A stretch of 64,000 nt of DNA from Lenzites betulinus (taxonomy: Eukaryota > Basidiomycota > Agaricomycetes > Polyporales > Polyporaceae). The notes under the pieces are model-generated. The model ran no database searches. It had not been told where the DNA came from and saw only the letters and a program-made list of their open reading frames with translations. How positions within the stretch are numbered: position 1 is the first letter of the stretch; the number at the start of each line of letters is the position of its first letter. Both the position numbers and the translations under genes were made by a program. The DNA is taken from the NCBI GenBank assembly GCA_022264855.1, contig JABYQU010000051.1, positions 1 through 64,000 on the forward strand. The letters are read 5' to 3'. Positions 56,534-64,000 of this stretch are shown here, in pieces.

Positions 56534-58711
56534 CTAGATGGAGACCTTCGCCATCTGCTTCACGAGCGGCGTGTGGCCGGACGCCTCGGACTCGGACACA
56601 TCGTCCTTCTTTTTGAGCTCGTCGCGCGCGTCGCTGTCGCTCCCGCCGTGCGTGTCGTAGTGCATCACCGAGCGGTCCTGCGGGCGGGGGAGGTGTGTCA
56701 GCGACAGTGTCCGTGGTGGCATGTAGGTTTGCGGCGGGATGTGTGCGTGCGTATTCGAAGGGAAAGGGGGGGAGGGGGGGAGAAACAAAACAGGTGATAG
56801 ACGGGGAGATCAGGGTGAGAGGGGGATGGAAGCGGAACATGGGAGAGTGTGAAGAGGAAGAGGGAGAAGGGGCGGAAGAGGAAGAAAGACGGGCGAGGGG
56901 GGGGGGGTCGCGAAAAAGGGGCGGAAGGGGAGAAGGCGGAAGCGAGACAGAAGGGTGACCCGGTGAAGGGCACAAAAGGAAATAAAAAGAAAACACACCT
57001 CGTCGACGTTCTCCTTCTCGGACTCCTCCTTGAGCTGCGCGATGTTCTGCCCAAACGTCTGCGCAGTCGGCGAGAGACCCGCGAGGGACGACATCCGCTT
57101 CGTCGCGATCATCGAGAACACCGCCTTGCGGACTGCACGCGCCGTCGTCAGCATCCCATCCGCACCCGCATTCAAATATCAAATTTTCAAACAAGAAACG
57201 CAGAAGAAAATAGAAAAATAAAAAAGGGGGAAACACCCACACGTCTTCCTCGCGTCGAACGCCTTCTGGATGTGCGGCAGCAGGTTCGTCGGCCGGCCGC
57301 TCGGGCTGAGCGGGTCCGGCACGAAGTGCGGCTCGTCCGACGCGAGCCAGCGGTGCTGCAGCGCCTCCGCCGCGGTCGGGCGCGACGTCGGGTCGATCGT
57401 GAGACACGTGCGCACGAAGTCCTTTGCTGTCTCTGAGACGTTCGCCCAGTATTCCTCTGTGCGCGCGCGGGGTCAGCGTCGTGTGGAGTAGCAAGGGAGA
57501 GGGGGGGAGACACACCGGGCTCGAAGTGGTAGTCGCCGGCGCAGATGGCCTCCATCTCCTGCTGCTGCGTATCCCGGTCAAAGGGTGTGTATCCTGCGGG
57601 ACTGTTAGTTATATGCGGAATGTACGCGGAAGGGGCGCGGTATTACCACAGAGGAGGAAGTACGTGATGACGCCCATCGCCCACACGTCGACCGGCTTCC
57701 CGTGGCCAGCTGCATATAAATGTCAGAACGGGCATGCGTCGGACTTGGACAGACGACGCACTCTTCTTAAAGATCTCCGGCGCCATGTACTGCGGGCGCG
57801 TAAGCCCGCGCAGCAGATATACAGGACGCGAGATACACGTACCCCGGGTGTGCCACAGATCTCGGTGAGCATCTGGAACTTCTCGTCGTCCATGACGCGG
57901 CTGAGGCCAAAGTCGGCGATCATGATGTCCGCGTCCTCCGCCTTCGTCCGGAACAGTAGGTTCTCCGGCTTGAGATCTAGCAGAGAAGATTAGCTCGTCC
58001 TGCGCGGGGAGTGCGCGCGCACGCACCTCGGTGCACGATCCCGCACTCGTGGATGTACTTGACTGCGCCGAAGATAGTGCGCACGAGCTCAGCAGCGTCT
58101 CTGCGCGATCATGTTAGTCGGCGTGCCCCTAGCGACAGGGGCGGGACGCACTCTTCGTAGTAGTTGCCCTTGGCGCATATGCGGTCAAACAGCTCGCCGC
58201 CGGTGCAGAGGTCGAACACGAGGTAGAGATTGTGCGCGGTCTGCGGAGAGGGCGGGGATGGGTTCATCCGCGTACGGGCACGCGCGGGCGGAGACTCACC
58301 TCAAAGTAGTCGTGCAGGGTAACGATGTTCGTGTGGCCCTTGGAGATCTTCTTGAGCACCGCGATCTCGTTGCGCACCTGGCGAAAGCGGCGGGGTAGTC
58401 AGCGGGGTCCGGGTGCGCGGATGTCCGCGATAGCAGATCTGCGCGGAGGGCGCGCGGGGGCGGGGCGGGGCGGAGCAGGAACGGGACGGACGTACCATGT
58501 ACTCACGACCCTCCATGAGCTTCTTGTTGATGACCTTGCAGGCAAAGTACTCGCCGGTCTTGATGTGGACGGCCTCCTTGACGATGGCGTACGTCCCGCT
58601 CCCGAGCGACTTGCCGGTGCGATACTGCAGCGGCGGGGACTATCAGGCGCGCGAGCGAGCGGGGCGCGGGAGACGGCTGACCTGACAGGGGACGGTCGCG
58701 GGCGAGGGCAT
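56534..58711 (-). CDS. Ca2+/calmodulin-dependent protein kinase (CaMK I type)
   Basis: Cytosolic Ser/Thr kinase activated by calmodulin in Ca2+ signalling (family knowledge). ATG at 58711 ([10 protein letters not shown]) spliced to [19 protein letters not shown], the glycine loop. Next come the catalytic Lys in [44 protein letters not shown], the HRD loop [14 protein letters not shown] (split by an intron at about 57975-58024), [54 protein letters not shown] and [20 protein letters not shown]. The tail [20 protein letters not shown] is a typical autoinhibitory/calmodulin-binding helix, formed across an intron. A final 321-bp pyrimidine-rich intron (56678-56998) precedes the last exon, which ends QMAKVSI at 56534. 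About ten introns in all, others mostly 45-115 bp. Confidence 0.93.
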
Positions 58712-60888
58712 GATGGCGGTCGGTGCTGGTGTCTGCTGGTGGTGGTGGTGGTTGTGAGGAGAGGAGGACGGCGGGGATGGCGGCGGAGGAGAAGGAGAGC
58801 AGGAGGCAGGGTTAGCAGGGCTGGATATAGATATAGAGATCAGACTCGCCGCCTCCTTCTCACTTTCCCGATCGGCGCCTGCGGCCGGGCGCTCGCCGGA
58901 CGCTGGCAGGCCGTGTGCAGGCCGCAACGGCGAGGACGGGGGCGCGCCTGGTGGAGGGCCCGGCGTCGACGCTGTCCACGCCGGCCCACCCGCGGCACTC
59001 GCCGTCCACGTCGCGCCGTGCGCTGCCCCCGGCCTGTGCGCATGCTCTCCCCGCGCTGCCTCCTCGCTCGCCTGGTGCTGCACCCCCCGCCCGTCCGACC
59101 TGCTGCGCGTACTCCGGTGTTTGCTAACTTGCGAGCCCATGACGAGAAGCGCGGGTGTGGAGAGACAAGGACGCGGACAAGGAAGGACAAGAAGAAGAAC
59201 AAGGGCAAGAGGAAGGACGCGGACAAGGCGAAGCTGTGGACATGCAGCGGACCCCAGCCCCCGATGTTATATATCGACCGCCTTCCATTTCGCATGCGGA
59301 CGGATCCGGCTAGGACCATGCCTGACATGTTAGGCGTTCCGTACAGCTCTCCTCGCCCTCCGGCTGTGCGCCCGCAGCACCTCCTCCTCGTCCTATACCT
59401 TTGCGCGCGCGGGGCGCCCTGCGCTCTCCCCCCGCTTCGCGAACACCCCGTGAGTCATCTTCCGGACGCTGAGACGCCCCCATTGGATGCGCGACGTCAA
59501 TCGCACCCCCGGAGAAGACGCTGCGGCCGCCATGCCCCCTGGAGGCCCTCCTGCGGCCCAGTGCCTGCGCAAGCGCCATGGCTATGCGTCCCGGCCGGCA
59601 AACCTCCTAGCACGTCGACTAGGATACCAAGAACGTGCCCGGGGCGTCATGCACCGTGCATGCCGTCTCGGGCAGTCACCCGATCACTCCGGGACGTCCT
59701 GTGCCCCTGTTAGTATTTGTCTCTCTGGCATAAAGCCTGATCCTCACGGGCATTGCATCACAGCATGCTCGATCCTACTATGCGTGATGCAGCGCCCTCC
59801 CGGTCGTGTACATGGGCAGTCCCTCTCCTGGCCCACTTGCTCTTCCTTGGATCCACGGTTCGATATGCACTGCCGCGCCTCGCATTATTATCTGGATCCT
59901 ATGACACTTCATGGGTATTTGCGCGCACCTCTGTCTCCGTAAGTCCGTTGAATTTGCACCTCGCAGCACTCAGTACTCGGCGGTAGCCCCTGGTCTTGCG
60001 TCGCGAGACATGTCCCATACCGATTTCGCATTTCCCGCGGACACCGAATACCTGTCACAAAAGCTCCCTCATGGCCATGGCCATTGTAGAGTCAGGGTGG
60101 TAAGTCCAAAGCCCACGCGAGAAACTCAGTAAGTGCGCCCGACGCTCCCGCTCAGGCTCAAGCGCCCCTGGACCCCCGCCCCCCACGTGGCCGACATCAC
60201 CTCCAACAATAGAACAATCCGCCCGTTTCGTCTCACTCCGTCTCCTTTCGGACTGGTCCGCGACACTTGGACCCACAACTCTTACCGCGGCGGGGCCCGC
60301 CAGCATGATCGATGCCGCGATCCGCTGCTGATCCTGCCGATGGCGTTTACCGAGGAATCGTGAATACGGGGGAACACGGAAAGGCGGAGGGGACACTGCG
60401 GGGGCACGCCGGCGCGCTCAGACTCGGAACAGGAGGTCCAAGGTTCGTATCGCGCACCGCATGGGGACGACGTCAACATCGGACATGTCTAGTGAGATCT
60501 TGTTCCGATTCCACCGGGAATCGGTATTTGAGTATGACAACTTGGTGGGGGCACGTGAATCGGGGAACACCCGCTTACGCCCGAAATTCCATCGATTCCT
60601 GTTACTCCCGGTATTTGAGCATGCTTGGCTACGGTGGCGTGGTACAGCGGTCTTGCCTTTTCCCCTTCAATAGCATCGTCGTCTTTCATATCATCGTCTT
60701 CTCGCATCCGACCTATGTCAGTTTTGCCATTTTCTCCATTTTCTCCAGATTCTGACAGTCATTCATTCAGCCCGTTGTCGTGGCGAGTAATACCGTAATA
60801 CCATGAAGCACGATTCTGGTGAAATGTGTACACATAAAATGGGTGGGCGCGGTATTCCCGGTGCGTTTCGTAGCTCCATCTGCAAGTC
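58712..60888. other. Spacer upstream of the kinase, no gene seen
   Basis: The first 500 bp are the kinase promoter and 5' UTR, CT-rich on its strand, with GGT/TGG trinucleotide repeats near 58728-58750. A TATA-like TTATATATCG lies near 59266. Beyond that only unsupported ORFs to the Helitron. Confidence 0.5.
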
Positions 60889-63294
60889 GTGCATATTGCT
60901 TATGTCTCATGTTTATGTTCCTTTTCAGCCCCCCGACTCTGCATGTCTCGCCGTGAATTCGTTACGTTGCCCGTGGTTGTGGGCGTCATCCCACAGTGCG
61001 ATTTCATCGCTCGTTTTGAACGTTGCATCCCTCGTGGGGATGTTACTGCTGCTTGCAGCGATGACCCGGTTCTGGTGGCAGTTGAGGCCCCGTTCCGGTG
61101 TCTGTCATACTGTGCATACCATCGGCCCCTGGTCGTTGCCGCTAGATCTCACGGTATCAAGGTCAAGCGTGATGTTCACGCAGGTGTCGAGTTTGCAGTC
61201 ATGCTTGGTAAGCATATCTGTGGGCCATCGTGCGCCTCTCTTGTTTCTATATTCCGGTTATCTTTGTCAGTTGATAGCACAGGCTGTCCCCCAATATTCA
61301 ATGATAGTGTGTCACGCTCAAAGCCGTCGCCTCAGACTACCTCGCTGTTTCCCCCACAAGCACCATCTGCCACTGATCAGGCTGCCTTTGTCAGAGAATG
61401 GTGTGATGCTACCTCCGCTACCCAGGTGTATGAAAAACCTTGTGCTGTTTGTGCTCGTCTTACTCCCGTTCGCTCCCTCACCGATCATCTGACTAGTGAG
61501 TTACCCTTGTCCAACCTTGATCGGCCTGGTGAGTTCGTCACTCGTGCCACTCGCTGTGATCCTAGTGAACCAGTCCTTGAACTCTCAGGACCTATATTGT
61601 GTGATGGGGGGATTCGAGTCCTCGGTGACAAGACATTTTTGTCAGTATGTAAGGAGTGCCTCGGCCCTCTGCGGAACAACCGTCTTCCTAAGTTTGCGCT
61701 TGCAAATGGCCGATGGGTAGGGCCTTGTCCGCCTGAATTGCAAGGCCTACGGTATGTCGAGCAATTGCTCATCGCTAGAAATCGTCACAGCTTATGTGTG
61801 GCTCAGCTCTCACAGGGTAAGCAGAGGTACATGACGGCCAACGCTATTATATTTGGCCAACCTGTCGCTCGTATGTACTCCATGCTCCCTCCCCCTCGCA
61901 AAGAGATTGAAGAGTGTTTAGCTATCCTGTTTGTGGGGACTGCAAAGCCGACTGACGAGGACATCAGCCGTACTCCATTCATTGTTCGACACTCAGTTGT
62001 ATTACGCGCATTGGAATGGTTAAAACTAAACCACCCGGACTATTATAATATCAGCATATCACAGGCTCATCTTGCTGAGTACCCGGAAGACGAGCCACCT
62101 GTCGGAGTGGTGTATAGAAAAAGGGATGATGTCAGTGGAGAGAATTTAGCCGTCAATCAGACAGATATTGAACATGCCGTCGAGACTGGGGAGTGTTCTT
62201 TCGTTGTGCACGGCCTGTGCTCCGATGAGTTTGTGAGCATGACATATGATCAGAAAATTCGCTATGCCATTCGCTATTTCGACAATGGGGGCAAAGCCAT
62301 GTACTATGGTCATGAAAAGCGACCACAGTCAATATATCACAATCCAACATTGTTTCCATCTATGTTCCCATGGCTTTTCCCATACGGACTGGGAGGTTTT
62401 GAAAACGAAAATATCGCCACACGTTTACATCGCGGAGAACACATAAGAGCCCTTCTTCTATACCCTGATCGTCGCTTTGAGCGAGATCGCTGTTTTCCAT
62501 TCATTGCGTTTAATCACGAACAGATTCGTGCCAGTGCACAAGGCGGGTACCTACTCACCAAACGGCATAACTTTGCCTCTGTTTCCCAGAAGATTCTCGG
62601 TCTCAATCGTGAGGCTCTCGATGCTTTGATTACCCGCGGATCCACTGGTGACTATGTCCGGCCAGAGACGGAAGATGAGAAGGCGTGCTTTGAGCTGATG
62701 TTGGTAGTCGACCATGTTGCGGGCCACGTCAATGGGCTCAACACCAGTAGGAAATACCAGCGCAACAAGATAAAATCACTTATCATTGCTCGTGGTGTTC
62801 CCATATTCTTCGTAACGTTCGCACCTGCAGATACTAAGAATCCACTGTGTTTGTATTATTGTGGCGAAGCCGTGAATCTCATGGAACACCTACCTCTTTT
62901 AAGAGGAGCAGATGCTCGACGACGAGCAATTGCAGATAACCCTGCAGGTGCCGCGCGATTTTTTGACTTCCTGGTCAAGACATTTATTAGAGTCATCCTA
63001 CGACACGGATCAGGTCGAGACATCAGTACTTCCGTAAAGCTCTGGACATCTGCTCGATCTGAGGAAACTACCTTCAGACTGTCGGAAAGGTCAGACAACT
63101 TCAGAGACGACCAGGCTCGCCAGAGTTGTATTGCCAAGACAGATACACTATGTAATGGTCTCGTGTGCATGGTAGTCAGCATACCAGTTCACATAGTAGC
63201 TACGGAACGCGTCAAGGGTATCAGTGTAGCTAAAGCCATGTGGGAGGCGTGTGGTACCATAAACAGGAATAAGGTGACATGCGCGTACAATTGA
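60889..63294 (+). CDS. Helitron N-terminal/Helitron_like_N ORF, truncated
   Basis: A long open frame matching the front half of fungal Helitron replicase-helicase proteins. In order: a Cys-rich segment (KPCAVCARLTPV, then SVCKECLGPLRNNRLPKFA), MTANAIIFGQPVARMYSMLP, RALEWLKLNHPDYYNISIS, the motif AEYPEDEPPVGVVY, YHNPTLFPSMFPWLFPYGLG, FPFIAFNHEQIRASAQGGYL, and the Helitron_like_N core KYQRNKIKSLIIARGVPIFF, VTFAPADTKNP and ARFFDFLVKTFIRVIL, ending near 63020. The Rep HUH and helicase domains are missing. After about 63020 the frame runs antisense through the neighbouring Plavaka-like gene, so the last 90 codons are not Helitron. The start is uncertain; the ATG at 60943 (MSRREFVTLPVV) is an alternative. 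Non-autonomous relic. Confidence 0.85.
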   Translation: MHIAYVSCLCSFSAPRLCMSRREFVTLPVVVGVIPQCDFIARFERCIPRGDVTAACSDDPVLVAVEAPFRCLSYCAYHRPLVVAARSHGIKVKRDVHAGVEFAVMLGKHICGPSCASLVSIFRLSLSVDSTGCPPIFNDSVSRSKPSPQTTSLFPPQAPSATDQAAFVREWCDATSATQVYEKPCAVCARLTPVRSLTDHLTSELPLSNLDRPGEFVTRATRCDPSEPVLELSGPILCDGGIRVLGDKTFLSVCKECLGPLRNNRLPKFALANGRWVGPCPPELQGLRYVEQLLIARNRHSLCVAQLSQGKQRYMTANAIIFGQPVARMYSMLPPPRKEIEECLAILFVGTAKPTDEDISRTPFIVRHSVVLRALEWLKLNHPDYYNISISQAHLAEYPEDEPPVGVVYRKRDDVSGENLAVNQTDIEHAVETGECSFVVHGLCSDEFVSMTYDQKIRYAIRYFDNGGKAMYYGHEKRPQSIYHNPTLFPSMFPWLFPYGLGGFENENIATRLHRGEHIRALLLYPDRRFERDRCFPFIAFNHEQIRASAQGGYLLTKRHNFASVSQKILGLNREALDALITRGSTGDYVRPETEDEKACFELMLVVDHVAGHVNGLNTSRKYQRNKIKSLIIARGVPIFFVTFAPADTKNPLCLYYCGEAVNLMEHLPLLRGADARRRAIADNPAGAARFFDFLVKTFIRVILRHGSGRDISTSVKLWTSARSEETTFRLSERSDNFRDDQARQSCIAKTDTLCNGLVCMVVSIPVHIVATERVKGISVAKAMWEACGTINRNKVTCAYN

Positions 63295-63998
63295 TCCCAC
63301 GGAGATGACGTCCATAACACGCTCGCCATGTTCATCAAGCTCCGGCTCAACAACCCACATTCCAGTAACCTTGTCAGGGATGTCATCACGTAGAGAAAAC
63401 CATTCAACAAGAGCACAAGAATGCTGAGTGCCATCATAAGTGAAAGCGAAAAAAGAGCGCACACGGGCGACCACCATCCCGTCCATCCCAAGCGCATTTT
63501 GGTCAGTGGTAACCAGCACCGTGTCGTGACGCGGCTCCTCTCCGTACCATGATGGTGTCGAGCGAATAAGCTCTCTATGCATCCCATGAGGACCCGCATG
63601 CTCACTTGGAGCATAAAAGACTGCCGTTGCGCTGTAGAAAACCGCGACCTTTTCCCCCTCCCATAACCAGATCAGCTCGGCATCGAGGACATTGTCAGGC
63701 TGGGCTTCTGGATGCGAGACAAGATAGAGGAATCTTCGTATAAGCCGGTGCAACTGCGGCCGTTCGAGGGTGTCCGCGAGGTCGTGAATTTTGCTAACAT
63801 ATGCTAGACAGGGAGTTAAGATATGGATGGCACGACGGTGAAGCATAGCGTACCTGGCCGTTGACTCAGCATAACCACGGACTCCGCTGGGGCATCGTCG
63901 CTGGCCATAGCATCTGCCAGGTCACGGAAACGTTCGTCTTGCGCTTCTTCTTTGTCTTCGGGTGCGTCGAGGCCAGCGGAGAGGAGTGTATAGGACAA
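63148..63998 (-). CDS. C-terminal part of a Plavaka/CACTA-like transposon protein (partial)
   Basis: The gene enters from beyond the right edge. The first visible exon reads AEESxx-type acidic sequence (LDAPEDKEEAQDERFRDLAD) and an intron (about 63803-63852) joins QRP to AYVSKIHDLADTLERPQLHR. The rest is one open exon to the stop at 63148: FLYLVSHPEAQPDNVL, HAGPHGMHREL, WFSLRDDIPDKVTGMWVVEP, VRACHLIPVYG and the terminal block YTDTLDAFRSYYVNWYADYH with AHE. The HLIPVYG plus DAF-YVN-YADxHAHE ending is a recurring C-terminus of basidiomycete Plavaka-type transposases (recalled from family knowledge). The catalytic part lies outside the window. It is tail to tail with the Helitron ORF and overlaps its non-homologous end. 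Confidence 0.7.
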
Positions 63999-64000
63999 GA

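Noticed and set aside
55641..56537. 298-codon plus-strand ORF after the lignin peroxidase
   Set aside because: No domain, odd composition and it ends just inside the convergent kinase gene. Judged a chance ORF.
58325..59713. 462-codon plus-strand ORF
   Set aside because: It is antisense to the kinase first exons and promoter, Arg/Gly-rich by GC composition, with no motif.
60405..60470. tRNA-like stretch with GGTTCGTATC
   Set aside because: The T-stem and acceptor stem do not pair and no anticodon arm could be drawn.

Overview
The window looks like nuclear DNA of a wood-decaying basidiomycete. Genes are dense and cut by many 45-70 bp GT-AG introns. Two class II ligninolytic peroxidases are present, one manganese-peroxidase type and one lignin-peroxidase type with the surface tryptophan. 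Known lignin peroxidases are confined to Polyporales, so a white-rot polypore is the likely source (inference from family knowledge).

Layout. 1-7890: a two-ORF non-LTR retrotransposon (LINE) ending in 51 A's, with frame breaks in both ORFs. 9345-19227: a complete CACTA (EnSpm) DNA transposon delimited by an 11-bp CACTG terminal inverted repeat and a CTT target-site duplication. It carries a Tnp2-type transposase and two further multi-exon genes I cannot name. 20388-32942: housekeeping and family genes: an AAA+ ATPase with a DUF7025-like N-terminal region, GWT1 (GPI inositol acyltransferase), an amino-acid/GABA-type permease, a second DUF7025-like gene that has lost the ATPase and ends in membrane segments, and a DUF1771-Smr protein. 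34037-37035: two paralogous eight-cysteine small secreted proteins in opposite orientation, with a 136-bp MITE between them. 37809-39483: manganese peroxidase. 41813-51844: purine nucleoside phosphorylase, an intronless 737-codon gene of unknown function, a MYND zinc-finger protein and an Ldb17/SPIN90 homologue. 54034-55506: lignin peroxidase. 56534-58711: a Ca2+/calmodulin-dependent protein kinase. 60889-63998: a truncated Helitron ORF abutting the 3' end of a Plavaka/CACTA-like gene that runs off the window.

Functional grouping. The peroxidases and the small secreted proteins are the secreted, lifestyle-related genes. Each has a recognisable TATA box. GWT1, PNP, Ldb17 and the CaM kinase are core cellular genes. 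Transposons occupy the first 19 kb and the last 3 kb, about a third of the window. Two otherwise intact genes (the AAA+ ATPase and the Smr gene) each carry a single one-base frame break, so sequencing or assembly indels should be considered before calling them decayed.
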